DNA of 64,000 bases from Clostridia bacterium (GTDB lineage: Bacteria > Bacillota > Clostridia > Oscillospirales > Acutalibacteraceae), in NCBI GenBank assembly GCA_017625095.1, contig JAGALQ010000027.1, forward strand, positions 19,203 to 83,202, read 5' to 3'. Shown here one piece after another: positions 52,889 to 62,099 of this stretch; the stretch's first letter is position 1, and the number at the start of each line of letters is the position of its first letter. The position numbers and the translations under genes are program-made. The notes under the pieces were generated by a model, which was not told the DNA's origin, did no database searches, and saw nothing but the letters and a program-made list of their open reading frames with translations.

Positions 52889-54136
52889 TTAAATTGCTAT
52901 CCAGCCGAAAAGATAAGCTATTATATCTTCGAATGTATTTCTGAACCAGGCGATGATTCTGTCAAAAAAGTTTCCTGTAAAATCTGTTGTATATTCAACA
53001 TAAACATATTCTACAGTATTGCCCCTTTCAGGCTCGTATGATGAATAATAGGAATAGTCATATTCGATACCGTTTATTATAAAGACAACTCTGTAGGGGT
53101 CAAAGAAATATCCGTCTTCTGTTATGAAGTTCATACAGAGATAGTAATAATCTCCGCCGGCAAATGTATCAACCCAATCATAGTCGGAGTCATATGCGGA
53201 TACTGCATCAGGATTATAAACATCAAAGTTTACACCCTGTGTTTCGATTGTGATATATTCCTCATAATCTCCAACATCATAGCCCTTGAGGTCTTCGTCA
53301 ATGGTTAATTCGATAGTACTTATCACTGTTTCTTCTTTTGCAGTAACGTTGACGTTTATTATAACGTATTCAATATAACCTCTGCTGTCCTGGATATGTG
53401 CGGTGTATTCGACATCTTCTCCGTTTACGGTTACGTTTTCAAGCTGAATGTTACCGTTCTCATCCTTTGAAAACTCGCAACCCCAGGCAGGAGTAAGACA
53501 GATTTCAAATGAATATTCCTCATTAATAAAGTAATCGAAGGGATCTGCGCCATATGCATCAGTAACTTTTACACCACTGTCGAGTGTTTCTTCGAACACA
53601 ACACCTAAATTGTTTATGCTGACATAACGGTAGTAGTCATCAACATAATATCCGGAAACGGGGTTAAGCATAATATCTATTTCGTTTATAACGCCATCGG
53701 TTTCAACAGTTGCATAAACAGCATAGCAATCTGTTTCTACGCCTTCTTCGTTAAAATACGGTTCTATATACGCATCCTCACCGTTGACGGTAACGGATTT
53801 GAAATCATCTTCTCTGTCTGCAAAAACATAACCGTCTGTTACGTCAAGGATAATGATAATTTCATAAACGCAACCTGGCTCAAAGTAATCGTAATACGGA
53901 GTAAAGCTTTCTTCATCTACAATCTCTGAAATCATTACATGAGGATAATCGTTGAATGTAACACCGGGAGTGTTGATTTTGACATAGTCCTCGTAATCTT
54001 CCATCATCATACCGGGCTCGACTTCTACGGTCAGGTCAATTGTGTCAACAAGCTTTGCCGCGAATGCATTAAGCGGTACAACTGCCATAAGCAGAACTGA
54101 CAGTATAACAGCCAATATGCGTTTTGTTTTTTTCAT
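52889..54136 (-). CDS. secreted protein with three tandem acidic beta repeats
   Basis: 415 residues from ATG 54136 (AAGGGATG upstream). Signal peptide ending PLNAFAA (about 28). Three repeats of about 120-130 residues each start near IDLTVEVEPG / IDIMLNPVSGY / IELTIDEDLKGY and include DYxxYVxIxxxGVxF, DYFxxGxxYxxxxxL..xDGYxF and VxVNGxD. Extremely Asp/Glu/Tyr rich. C-terminus (FFDRIIAWFRNTFEDIIAYLFGWIAI) is an amphipathic helix that may sit on a membrane. Family unknown; likely a surface or binding protein. Confidence 0.82.
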   Translation of the reverse strand: MKKTKRILAVILSVLLMAVVPLNAFAAKLVDTIDLTVEVEPGMMMEDYEDYVKINTPGVTFNDYPHVMISEIVDEESFTPYYDYFEPGCVYEIIIILDVTDGYVFADREDDFKSVTVNGEDAYIEPYFNEEGVETDCYAVYATVETDGVINEIDIMLNPVSGYYVDDYYRYVSINNLGVVFEETLDSGVKVTDAYGADPFDYFINEEYSFEICLTPAWGCEFSKDENGNIQLENVTVNGEDVEYTAHIQDSRGYIEYVIINVNVTAKEETVISTIELTIDEDLKGYDVGDYEEYITIETQGVNFDVYNPDAVSAYDSDYDWVDTFAGGDYYYLCMNFITEDGYFFDPYRVVFIINGIEYDYSYYSSYEPERGNTVEYVYVEYTTDFTGNFFDRIIAWFRNTFEDIIAYLFGWIAI

Positions 54137-54262
54137 AGTTATCATCCCTTCGAGTGTTAATATAGATTAGTACTTTAAATATATCATTAGTAATTACAGT
54201 TATCAATATTTGGCAAAAGAATTAAGAAAAAATTTATACTGTATTTTGAATAACCTGCAAAA

Positions 54263-54290
54263 AAGCCACTGTTTGATAAAACAGCGGCTT
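54263..54290 (-). terminator. terminator of the DAHP synthase gene
   Basis: AAGCC..CTGTTT/AAACAG..GGCTT stem; the minus strand continues TTTTTTGC. Confidence 0.85.
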
Positions 54291-54298
54291 GGTCTTAA

Positions 54299-55327
54299 TT
54301 AAAGTAATTCTGCCATATCATAGATAAGTCTTTCTGTTTTCTCCCAGCCGAGGCAGGGGTCAGTGATTGACTTACCGTATACGCACTCGCCGATTTTCTG
54401 CGCACCGTCTTCGATGTAGCTTTCAATCATAAATCCTTTTACAAGCTTTTTGATGTCGGCATCGTGGCGGCAGCTGTGGAGCACCTCTTTGGCGATTCTT
54501 ATCTGCTCAAGCGGTTTCTTGCCGGAGTTTGCGTGGTTTGTGTCAACAATAACACCGGGGTTTAAAAGACCGCTTTCATTATAAGCTTCAGCAAGGTGAA
54601 CAAGATCCTCGTAATGATAGTTGGGCATTGACTGACCGTGCTTGTTGACATATCCTCTGAGGATTGCGTGTGCGCAGGGGTTGCCGTCTGAATGTACTTC
54701 CCAACCGCGGTAGATGAAGGTGTGTCCGTGCTGCGCTGCAGTGATTGAATTCATCATAACGGAGATATCACCGCTTGTCGGGTTCTTCATACCTACGGGT
54801 ATGTCGAGACCGCTGGAAACGAGTCTGTGCTGCTGATTTTCAACCGAGCGTGCACCTATTGCGACGTAACCGAGAATATCACTGAGATATCTGTAATTTT
54901 CGGGGTAAAGCATTTCGTCTGCACATGAGAAACCTGTTTCGTTCAGTGCTCTCATATGAAGCTCTCTGATGGCAACGATACCCTTGTACATATCGGGCTT
55001 TTCGTTGGGATTGGGCTGATGAAGCATACCCTTGTATCCGCTGCCGGTTGTTCTGGGTTTGTTGGTGTAAATACGGGGGATGATAAATATTTTATCGCTG
55101 ACTTTATCCTGTACCTTGCGAAGACGGGATATGTAGTCGATAACACTGTCCTGATTGTCGGCAGAGCAAGGCCCGATTATCAAAACAAGTCTGTCGTCCT
55201 TACCCGAAAATATGTCATTTGCCTCTATAGCTCTTTTTTCAACAATATCTGCAAGCTTGTACGAAAGCGGATACTGTTCTTTTACTTCTACCGGGATAGG
55301 AAGTTTGCGTTCGAAGTTCATGCTCAT
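54299..55327 (-). CDS. 3-deoxy-7-phosphoheptulonate synthase, AroG/F type
   Basis: 342 residues. Class I DAHP synthase markers: LVLIIGPCSADNQDSV, KPRTTGSGYKGMLHQPNPNEKPD, AIGARSVENQQHR, GMKNPTSGD and VIVDTNHANSGK. It condenses phosphoenolpyruvate and erythrose-4-phosphate, the first step of the shikimate pathway. Length and motifs match the feedback-regulated enterobacterial-type enzymes. No other aro gene is adjacent, and no riboswitch or T-box is visible upstream. Confidence 0.95.
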   Translation of the reverse strand: MSMNFERKLPIPVEVKEQYPLSYKLADIVEKRAIEANDIFSGKDDRLVLIIGPCSADNQDSVIDYISRLRKVQDKVSDKIFIIPRIYTNKPRTTGSGYKGMLHQPNPNEKPDMYKGIVAIRELHMRALNETGFSCADEMLYPENYRYLSDILGYVAIGARSVENQQHRLVSSGLDIPVGMKNPTSGDISVMMNSITAAQHGHTFIYRGWEVHSDGNPCAHAILRGYVNKHGQSMPNYHYEDLVHLAEAYNESGLLNPGVIVDTNHANSGKKPLEQIRIAKEVLHSCRHDADIKKLVKGFMIESYIEDGAQKIGECVYGKSITDPCLGWEKTERLIYDMAELL

Positions 55328-55485
55328 TTGAAATTACCACTCTTTGCTGAAAAAATTATTTGCAAAATATTTTACAACATCGTGCGGTGAAATACAATAT
55401 TTTTCAAAAAAATTTATGTTGATTTAAAATACATTGTGTGATAATATCATTTAAGCAAAAAATAAAAACGGAGGCACTTAAAGTT

Positions 55486-56253
55486 ATGAAACTTAAGAAG
55501 ATATTAGCAATTGCAGGCGGTGTTGTAGGTGTTGCTGCGGTTGTTGCAGGAGGTGTTATTGCCGCACGCAAAAACAAAATTGATGAATTTGCGGCTACGA
55601 CTGTTTCTCTTCCAGAAACATTTGTGTATACTGCTCATACAGGCTGTATGGGTACTGATGATAATTCACTCGATTCAATTGATGCAGCTGTAAAATACGG
55701 TGCAGGAATTGCCGAGTTTGATCTTAACTTTACGGAAAACGGAGATCCTGTTCTCTCTCACGATGCACCCAAAGGCAACGAAGTGACACTTGATGAGGCA
55801 TTTAAAAAGGTCAGCGAATATGATAACCTTCGTGTTAATGTTGACATCAAAAGCACTGTCGCACTTGAGAAGGTCAGACCTGTTGCAGAAAAATACGGTA
55901 TTGCTGATCGCATTTTCTACACAGGCGTTCATGACGGTTTTGTTGATGCGGTGCGCACCAATGGCGGAAATGTGGATTATTACCTGAATGTAAATGTAGA
56001 GCCCGAGAGAAAACACACGAATGAATATCTTATGTCACTTGTTCAGAAGGTTAAGGACAGCGGTGCAATCGGCATCAATTTCAACAAAGACAATGCTTCA
56101 AAAGCCTTGGTTGATACCTTCCACGCAAACGGTCTGCTCGTTTCAATCTGGACCGTTGATTCCGAGTATGATATGTACCGTGTGCTTTCATATGCCCCCG
56201 ATAACATTACCACACGCTATCCCGATAAGCTCAGTGAAGTTGTATCGAGCTGA
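55486..56253 (+). CDS. GDPD-fold protein with substituted active-site motif (paralog D)
   Basis: 255 residues from ATG 55486 (CGGAGG upstream). One N-terminal membrane helix (ILAIAGGVVGVAAVVAGGVIAA). The GDPD core is recognisable: YTAHTGCMGTDDNSLDSIDAA, IAEFDLNFTENGDPVLSHDAP, VNVDIKS and VSIWTVDSEYDMYRVLSYAPDNITTRYP. The normally invariant HR pair is HT, and PEN is DDN, so it may be inactive or act on another substrate. The last codons and stop (SS then TGA) lie inside a repeat element, suggesting the original C-terminus was altered. Confidence 0.85.
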   Translation: MKLKKILAIAGGVVGVAAVVAGGVIAARKNKIDEFAATTVSLPETFVYTAHTGCMGTDDNSLDSIDAAVKYGAGIAEFDLNFTENGDPVLSHDAPKGNEVTLDEAFKKVSEYDNLRVNVDIKSTVALEKVRPVAEKYGIADRIFYTGVHDGFVDAVRTNGGNVDYYLNVNVEPERKHTNEYLMSLVQKVKDSGAIGINFNKDNASKALVDTFHANGLLVSIWTVDSEYDMYRVLSYAPDNITTRYPDKLSEVVSS

Positions 56254-56408
56254 ATGTAGCGAAGCATATCGACAAATAGCATCTGTGTCCACAAATGCAG
56301 TGCTTGTCAAGAAAAAAGGACAGAGAACGTAAAAAGTTCTCTGTCCTTTTCATGTCGGCAGGTAACGTGCTTTATTGAGTTAAAAAAACTGTCCTTCAGA
56401 GTACGCAC
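56246..56408. repeat. second copy of the 41907-42070 repeat
   Basis: Starts ATCGAGCTGAATGTAGCG and continues through AGCATCTGTG, CAGTGCTTG, the GGACAGAGAAC/GTTCTCTGTCC hairpin and CTGTCCTTCAGAGTACGCAC. About 95 percent identical by eye to 41907-42070. It supplies the stop codon of the GDPD-fold gene and the interval before the convergent glycosidase-like gene. Confidence 0.85.
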
Positions 56409-56425
56409 CGTCAGGGTAGATTTTT

Positions 56426-58756
56426 TTAATGCCTTTCGCATATGTAAACGTTACAGACAACGTCATCTTTTATCCATTTTGAGAACAGTGCGTCAATTCT
56501 TACCGTTTTACCCTCCATGCCTTCTGGTATTTCAATGAAAAACGTGTTGTTTTTGTCGCTGCCGCATACTGCGTGTTCCCACTGGTTAGCCTTGTAGTCG
56601 GGTGCTCTTTTCGGGAATCCAGTTGTCTTTCCGTCGAATTCAGCTGTGCAGTAAACACATTCTTCACCGTGCTTGCCTTCAACTGCAACGGCAATACTTG
56701 AACCGCTCTTGTAAGTCGGAATAATAAATTCCTGCCACTTGTCAACAAGGATTTTTCTGTATCTGTAATGAGCCTGCATATTATTTGCAAACGGTTTATT
56801 AAGCTTGATTTCTTCGCCGTCTTTTATGGCTCTTACTGCATAAATCCTGTCAACAGGCTTTTCAAGACGAAGGTATCTCAGTTTACCGCTGACATGGTAG
56901 GAGGATACGATTTTTTTGCCGGGTACGTCATAAAGTATGTGCGATGTAAACGCGATAACCGTTGAGGTATAATCGCATTTCGGTTCGATTCTTACCGTTT
57001 CCGATACGTTCCATACACTCAGGTCAGTCGAATACTCTGCGAGCACCGGCACGGTCTGAGCGCCGACTTCTCTTGTTATTGTATCGCCGCTGAAAAATTC
57101 AATTTCAACGCTGTCGCAGTCAATGATTTCACCGAAATCAACTCTCAGACAACCGCCGCAGATTCTCAGGTCGTTGTCACAGTAGTACATACTTTGCGAA
57201 TCGTAAAATGTGTCTTTGTTGCCGTCAAACATATTGGCTGCTTCGCATCCGCGGAGTGCATAATGATTCTGACCGAAGAACGCATCGCGCGCTGCCTTGA
57301 CCTGCGGTATATTTGTTTCACCCGAGCGGCGGATACTGCGCGCTTCAAGACAGTCGTTGGTGATTGAAAACATTGCTGTTTCATACATCTTTTCGCCGTT
57401 TTCGGGTCTGACTGTTTTATTGTCGAGTGTTCCCAGCAGGATCGGGGCTTTTTCTCTTATGTCCGTCTTTTCAGCGTGGCAGAAGAGCTTTTCTTCACAG
57501 CCCTTGAGAAGTGTGATGTCTGTTTCATCAGATGTGAGAATCTTCACTTCTACGGGTGTGCCGTCTTTTTCTTCGCGGATAATCTCGTATTCACAACCCT
57601 TGAGCATAGGCTCTGCTTCATTCTCGGCGGCAATCTCAATAAGTGTTGCTCTGAAAGGCAAAAGCTCGATATCAACGGTGTCACCTTCGCTGAATATTCC
57701 AAGGTGCTTTTCGTATGGGTGATGTATGTTTACCGCAACCCTTTTGTCGGTTTTAATCCCTGTTTCTTCACCGATTTTTACGGTTACCTTCTTTGTTTCC
57801 CAGGAATTGTTGCCCGTCGATATAAATCTTTTGGTGTCGCTGCCTCTTGTGACAGCGTTTACGCCGTAGCTTTCTGGCAGAAGATCGCCGTCGACAAGTA
57901 TTGCCGCGTTTCTTGCGTGCAGGTTATAGATTCTTGCAAGCTTAGGCAGTTCATCATCGCGCATAAGCCACGGGTTGCCGTAAATCTCGGGTGCAAGGAT
58001 GAGCGAACGGTTGAACGCTTGATAAATAAGCTCATCTTCAAAATAATCTATTGAGGATGAAATACATACGCCGTGATCCTCTGCAAGCCTTTCAAGGTTA
58101 TCTGTATGACCTCTTGTGAACATAAATGCTCTGGAGTGCATTGCTGTGTTTCGGTTGCACTGGGAAACGTCTACGTATGTTTCGTCACCGTTCCAGAGAT
58201 AAGTGGTTATGTGCTTTTCAGCTTCGTAGAATTCAAGCCTGTGATTGAGTACGACGAGATCGGGTGAATATTTGCGGCATTCTTTGAGCATATCCGCAAA
58301 TACAGCTGCTTTTTCAGGTCTGAGATGTCCGCACACACCGTCGAGCTTGAACAGCGCGAAGTTGTGGTCGCGGCAAAGGTGAACAAAGAAATCAAAACGC
58401 TCTTTTTCTTCCTGCGGAGTGTTGCCGTATCCGTCGGGGCTTCCCCACAGACCCATACGTATCCCAAGCTCTTCAGCCTTTTTTACAACGTTTACGTATT
58501 CTTCGGGATACTGGCTTTTGAATTTCTCACCTTCAAGCTTGCCGTAGCCTTCGCTTGCGCCGTCAAAGTTGCCTGCATCCCAGGCGTATATCTTGATTTC
58601 CATACCGTATGTATCTTTGAGATATCTGAAAAAATCAAGGTTTATCAGCGTCTGTTCTTCGGTAGAACCTTCGTTTGTGTTATTGATCCAGGAAAAATAC
58701 TGCGGAATGGAAGGCGTTCTGTTATCAGCGCCTGCCTCGTGAGCTGTCTTGTTCAT
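56426..58756 (-). CDS. GH-D-clan-like glycosidase with discoidin-type domain
   Basis: 776 residues, no signal peptide. N-terminal TIM barrel: KIYAWDAGNFDG, GLWGSPDGYG and FALFKLDGVCG with a K137-x-D139 pair like the nucleophile strand of clan GH-D (GH27/31/36). Then NHRLEF, RGHTDNL and YGNPWLMRDDELP. Beta region from about 310. A discoidin/F5-8-like segment (about 500-640: CEAANMFDGNKDTFYDSQSMYY, LRVDFGEIIDCDSVEIEFF) is followed by another beta-sandwich. I cannot give a GH family or substrate. Single gene convergent with the GDPD-fold gene. Confidence 0.75.
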   Translation of the reverse strand: MNKTAHEAGADNRTPSIPQYFSWINNTNEGSTEEQTLINLDFFRYLKDTYGMEIKIYAWDAGNFDGASEGYGKLEGEKFKSQYPEEYVNVVKKAEELGIRMGLWGSPDGYGNTPQEEKERFDFFVHLCRDHNFALFKLDGVCGHLRPEKAAVFADMLKECRKYSPDLVVLNHRLEFYEAEKHITTYLWNGDETYVDVSQCNRNTAMHSRAFMFTRGHTDNLERLAEDHGVCISSSIDYFEDELIYQAFNRSLILAPEIYGNPWLMRDDELPKLARIYNLHARNAAILVDGDLLPESYGVNAVTRGSDTKRFISTGNNSWETKKVTVKIGEETGIKTDKRVAVNIHHPYEKHLGIFSEGDTVDIELLPFRATLIEIAAENEAEPMLKGCEYEIIREEKDGTPVEVKILTSDETDITLLKGCEEKLFCHAEKTDIREKAPILLGTLDNKTVRPENGEKMYETAMFSITNDCLEARSIRRSGETNIPQVKAARDAFFGQNHYALRGCEAANMFDGNKDTFYDSQSMYYCDNDLRICGGCLRVDFGEIIDCDSVEIEFFSGDTITREVGAQTVPVLAEYSTDLSVWNVSETVRIEPKCDYTSTVIAFTSHILYDVPGKKIVSSYHVSGKLRYLRLEKPVDRIYAVRAIKDGEEIKLNKPFANNMQAHYRYRKILVDKWQEFIIPTYKSGSSIAVAVEGKHGEECVYCTAEFDGKTTGFPKRAPDYKANQWEHAVCGSDKNNTFFIEIPEGMEGKTVRIDALFSKWIKDDVVCNVYICERH

Positions 58757-58882
58757 ATAAAGCTCTCCTTAGTGTAGTAGTAATTACATTATATATTTAC
58801 CCGTTATTAATTTCAAGAGCATAGCAATTTGATTTTTCAGAGCGATTGTGATATATTTAGGTGCATACGGAGGTGTAAGGGA

Positions 58883-59476
58883 ATGAATAAAGAACGTTTT
58901 GAAAAACAGCTTGAGTTTATTCTTGAAGCTGATAAAGAGAAAAATATTTTCCGCCAGACACATCTGACCGGTTATATCAGGAGTGAAAACGATGCCGAGC
59001 ACGCGTGGCATATGGCAATGATGATATATCTTTTGCGTGAATATGCAAATGATGATTTTGACGTTGCAAAGGCTATGATGATGGCTCTGATTCACGATAT
59101 TGTCGAAATCGATGCAGGCGATACTTATGCCTACGATACAGCTGCGCTCGAAACCCAGGCGGAGCGTGAACGGCTTGCAGCCGATCGCATCTTCGGTCTT
59201 TTGCCCGAGGATCAGTGCGAGGAAATGAAAGCGCTGTTTTATGAGTTTGAGGCAGGGGAGAGCCCTGAGGCACGATTTGCCAAATCTATGGATAATTTTC
59301 AGCCGCTTATTCTTAACGATTATAATAACGGCAGGGATTGGCGCGAGCACGGTGTGTGCAAATCACAGGTCGTAAAGCGCCAGAACAGAAGTCAGAAAGG
59401 CTCGGATTTTATCTGGAATTACACAAAAGGCATCATCGACCGCAACGTAGAAAAGGGCAACATAAAAGAAGGATAA
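58883..59476 (+). CDS. HD-domain hydrolase, YfbR/HDDC2-like
   Basis: 197 residues from ATG 58883 (GGAGG upstream). HD motif: NDAEHAWHMAMM (His40) and ALIHDIVEIDAGDT (His71, Asp72), with a later Asp in FAKSMDNFQPL. The family includes 5'-deoxynucleotidases that hydrolyse deoxyribonucleoside monophosphates. Length is typical. It lies just upstream of tRNA-Pro, with the tRNA promoter in between. Confidence 0.9.
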   Translation: MNKERFEKQLEFILEADKEKNIFRQTHLTGYIRSENDAEHAWHMAMMIYLLREYANDDFDVAKAMMMALIHDIVEIDAGDTYAYDTAALETQAERERLAADRIFGLLPEDQCEEMKALFYEFEAGESPEARFAKSMDNFQPLILNDYNNGRDWREHGVCKSQVVKRQNRSQKGSDFIWNYTKGIIDRNVEKGNIKEG

Positions 59477-59545
59477 AAATTTTTCAGAAATTTTTAAAAA
59501 AGTATTGCATTTTTTAATTAAGTGTGGTAATATGTCAATCGTTGT

Positions 59546-59621
59546 CCGGGTGTGGCGCAGTTGGTAGCGCGCTTGACTGGGGGTCAAGAGGCCGTGAGTT
59601 CAAGTCTCGCCACTCGGACCA
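59546..59621 (+). tRNA. tRNA-Pro(GGG)
   Basis: 76 nt with encoded CCA. Acceptor CCGGGTG/CACTCGG (one G-T); D stem GCGC/GCGC; anticodon stem CTTGA/TCAAG with loop CTGGGGG (anticodon GGG); T arm GTGAG-TTCAAGT-CTCGC. Followed closely by a terminator. Confidence 0.95.
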
Positions 59622-59631
59622 TCTAAAGAAG

Positions 59632-59667
59632 GCTGAAATCGTTGATATACAACGGTTTCAGCTTTTT
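59632..59667 (+). terminator. terminator of tRNA-Pro
   Basis: GCTGAAA..CGTTG/CAACG..TTTCAGC hairpin followed by five T. Confidence 0.85.
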
Positions 59668-59724
59668 ACTTTTTCTCAAAAATCCTTAAATGGTCCTTAT
59701 TTGGTCCTTATTGTAAAAAATATG

Positions 59725-59765
59725 AAAGCCGGGAAGCCTTTAGTATCAAGGTTCACCGGCTTTTT
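59725..59765 (+). terminator. orphan terminator-like hairpin
   Basis: AAAGCCGG/CCGGCTTT with a 23-nt loop and T tail. Preceded by a doubled TGGTCCTTAT. No gene lies between tRNA-Pro and 60008; the interval holds only this and AT-rich sequence. Confidence 0.65.
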
Positions 59766-60007
59766 GCGTGGTTCTTATCTGGTGTTTTTTTGAGCTTAAT
59801 TTTTACCTGAAAGATAAGCATACAATTTATCCATATCTAAAATGATGTTTTGTTTTTTGCTAAAGTATTTTTTCACTTCCTTGTTTTAAATTTTTGTGAT
59901 AAAAAATCCTTGTGTTTACACGAGGATATGTATTCAGGTTGATTTGTGCTGTAACTGTATGATATAATAATCTTATAATAAAGTTTTAATGAGATGAGGG
60001 TGGGAAA

Positions 60008-60901
60008 ATGAAAAAATATAAAGTCCCGATCATTATATGTTTAATAGTTATAATTCTATTTTTTGTTAATCTACGATTCGATTTAATTGATAGAATTATA
60101 GTTCAATTCAGTAGTGAAAAGTATTCTGAATTTGTTTCTGAAATGGATTATGAAAAAGAGCTGTTAAGAGAGCCTGTATGCATTAAGGATATGGCGTCGG
60201 AGAAAACAGAGCTTGCAGAAACAGAGCTTGATAAAATTATTCAACCTTATGATTTCCACATACAGCTTAATGAAAAATATAATTTATCAGAGATAGCAAC
60301 TGCTGACAGCGATTTTGACAAAACCGTTCAGCTTCTTGAATGGCTTACAGAGCATACATATTACAGCGGTATGCAAATGAAAATGCTGGATGATGACACC
60401 TTTGATATTTTGGACTATTCATTTGATAAGTCCTTTAAGCATGCGATTAACTGCCGTTACAGAGCAATAGCGTTTGCAGATTGCCTTATAGCTGTAGGCA
60501 TAAAAGCGTTCCCTGTGGCTATGGTATCCTCGGAATTCACAGGCTCTCATTTTACTTGCTTGGTTTACATATCCGAAGAAGATAAATGGTGCTCCTTTGA
60601 CCCGTCCTTTGGTTGTTGGTTCACAGATAAAGAGGGCGAGCTTTTAGATATATTTGAAATAAGAGAACTGTTCTTGGAAAATAAAGAGCCTGTAGTTAAG
60701 GGATATAGCTTCAACGGTAAGCAGGAAAACTTTGATGTTTATATGAACAGCTTTTTGAAGTTTTGTATTTCAAACCTCAGCACCTGGGCAGATAATTCAA
60801 CTGACAGAAGGTCGGAAAACACCTTTTCGGGAAGAAAGCAGTTTAGCTCTGCTATACCGGAAATAAAAAATATTGCTCCGAGAAGTGACTTAACTGAATA
60901 A
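60008..60901 (+). CDS. membrane-anchored transglutaminase-like protein
   Basis: 297 residues. One N-terminal membrane helix (VPIIICLIVIILFFVNL) anchors an external domain. The transglutaminase-like triad is visible: Cys149 in HAINCRYRAIAFADCLIAVGI, His181 in SHFTCLVYI and Asp198 in WCSFDPSFGC. These papain-like proteins act as peptidases or acyltransferases. Lower GC than neighbours. No partner gene. Confidence 0.82.
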   Translation: MKKYKVPIIICLIVIILFFVNLRFDLIDRIIVQFSSEKYSEFVSEMDYEKELLREPVCIKDMASEKTELAETELDKIIQPYDFHIQLNEKYNLSEIATADSDFDKTVQLLEWLTEHTYYSGMQMKMLDDDTFDILDYSFDKSFKHAINCRYRAIAFADCLIAVGIKAFPVAMVSSEFTGSHFTCLVYISEEDKWCSFDPSFGCWFTDKEGELLDIFEIRELFLENKEPVVKGYSFNGKQENFDVYMNSFLKFCISNLSTWADNSTDRRSENTFSGRKQFSSAIPEIKNIAPRSDLTE

Positions 60902-61027
60902 TTAGTTTAAGCTGTTCTTCTTTTTCGGCAAGGTTACTCAGTTTCTTCATGAGTTTAGGTGTTAATTCGGAATTGACCTCTTGTGCTCAATGTTGCCGTA
61001 ATAGAAATCTTCAATGATATTTGACAT
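60890..61027 (-). pseudogene. frameshifted fragment of a small ICE/phage-type protein
   Basis: ATG 61027 behind GGAGG begins MSNIIEDFYYGNIEHKRS, the familiar start of a small Clostridia protein (DUF6809-like, by recollection). The frame stops after 21 residues. A shifted frame continues NSELTPKLMKKLSNLAEKEEQL, the expected continuation, and then runs into the end of the neighbouring gene. It is a decayed, truncated copy. Confidence 0.6.
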
Positions 61028-61128
61028 TATGTATTCCTCCGTATCTGAGGAAATATATTAGAGTACGAAAGATAGAATATGTATTGCCGGAGAACTACTT
61101 GTGTTATGAACATCCGCACCAGTAAAAA

Positions 61129-61160
61129 GCAGTTTCGACTTTTGTCGAAGCTGCTTTCCT
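61129..61160 (+). terminator. terminator-like hairpin
   Basis: AGCAGTTTCGAC/GTCGAAGCTGCT (one G-T) followed by a T-rich tract, about 230 bp past the transglutaminase-like gene. No gene lies directly before it. Confidence 0.7.
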
Positions 61161-61247
61161 TTTTTGGTTATGAATTTATCAGATTTCTTTATCACTTTGA
61201 AATTATCGACTGCAAAACGGAGATTTTGAAAAGCTTTAATAACAAAA

Positions 61248-61293
61248 AGGACATTGCTGACAGTAAAAACTGTTCTGAGCAATGTCCTTTTTG
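61248..61293. terminator. second hairpin, probably serving the minus-strand side region
   Basis: GGACATTGCT/AGCAATGTCC with a 20-nt loop and trailing T-run. With 61129-61160, these are the only structured parts of the 60902-61355 gap besides the pseudogene. Confidence 0.65.
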
Positions 61294-61355
61294 TTGAAAA
61301 TCATTCAAACGGTTGTGTTTGATAAATTCTTGCTTATCGGTGGGTTAACAGTTCG

Positions 61356-62099
61356 TCATTCCATTATCTCAACGATTTTTTCAACCGTTATGTGAATCTG
61401 TTCCTCGTTTGTAACCGTAGGCATACCGTCGCCGTTCTGTGCGCCGTACATACCGAAGTATGCGTGACAGCCGCCGTCAATAATATATTCGTAAAAATCA
61501 CTTGGCAGGTTAGATTTGTTGTCTTGATATTTTTCACGGTTCATAACCTTATCCTCGCTTCCGAAAACTGAAAGCACGGCAAGGTCCGTATCAGACAAAT
61601 CTGCTGTAGAGTAAGAACCGAGCAAAATAAGACCTTCATAGTCTTCAGCGTTATCGGCAAGATAGGACGCCGCCATTGAGCCTCCAAGTGAATGGCCGCC
61701 TATATACCACTCCTCTATTTCAGGGTATTCATTCTGTATGCCATCTGCAGCATTCACATCAAGCACGGCAAGGTTGAAGGGCATTTCCACAAGCACACAA
61801 AGAATTCCTTTTTCGGCACATGCCTGCATCAATGGAATGTATGCGGTATATTCCACTTTGCCGCCGGGATAAAAGATAAGACCCTTTGTCGCTCCTTCAG
61901 GGGCAAACACTATCGTATTGTCGTTTTCTTCTTTCTGAATTGCACTCTGCGGTAAAAATGCATCTATCGCTTCATCATATGCGTGGTAATAGTCACCAAG
62001 ATAGCCGGCGGCTGTTCCTGTGATAATTGCAACAACAAGCACAACGGATGCTGTGATTATAAATATTGTTCTTTTGCGTTTGTTTGAAAAAAGTTTCAT
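61356..62099 (-). CDS. alpha/beta hydrolase with N-terminal membrane anchor
   Basis: 247 residues. N-terminal helix (TIFIITASVVLVVAIITGTAAGYL) after a basic stretch. Nucleophile elbow GGHSLGGSMAA, Asp in VFGSEDKVMN and His in GGCHAYFGMYG, with FYPGGKVE as oxyanion strand. The pattern fits the Abhydrolase_5 group. Substrate unknown; the catalytic domain is external. Confidence 0.88.
   Translation of the reverse strand: MKLFSNKRKRTIFIITASVVLVVAIITGTAAGYLGDYYHAYDEAIDAFLPQSAIQKEENDNTIVFAPEGATKGLIFYPGGKVEYTAYIPLMQACAEKGILCVLVEMPFNLAVLDVNAADGIQNEYPEIEEWYIGGHSLGGSMAASYLADNAEDYEGLILLGSYSTADLSDTDLAVLSVFGSEDKVMNREKYQDNKSNLPSDFYEYIIDGGCHAYFGMYGAQNGDGMPTVTNEEQIHITVEKIVEIME

Noticed and set aside
55328-55485. 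T-box or riboswitch upstream of the DAHP synthase gene
   Set aside because: The short AT-rich interval shows no leader structure or T-box motif.
59546-59765. Integrated element at tRNA-Pro
   Set aside because: The doubled TGGTCCTTAT and hairpin look like element debris, but no integrase, no second tRNA 3' end and no direct repeat are present.
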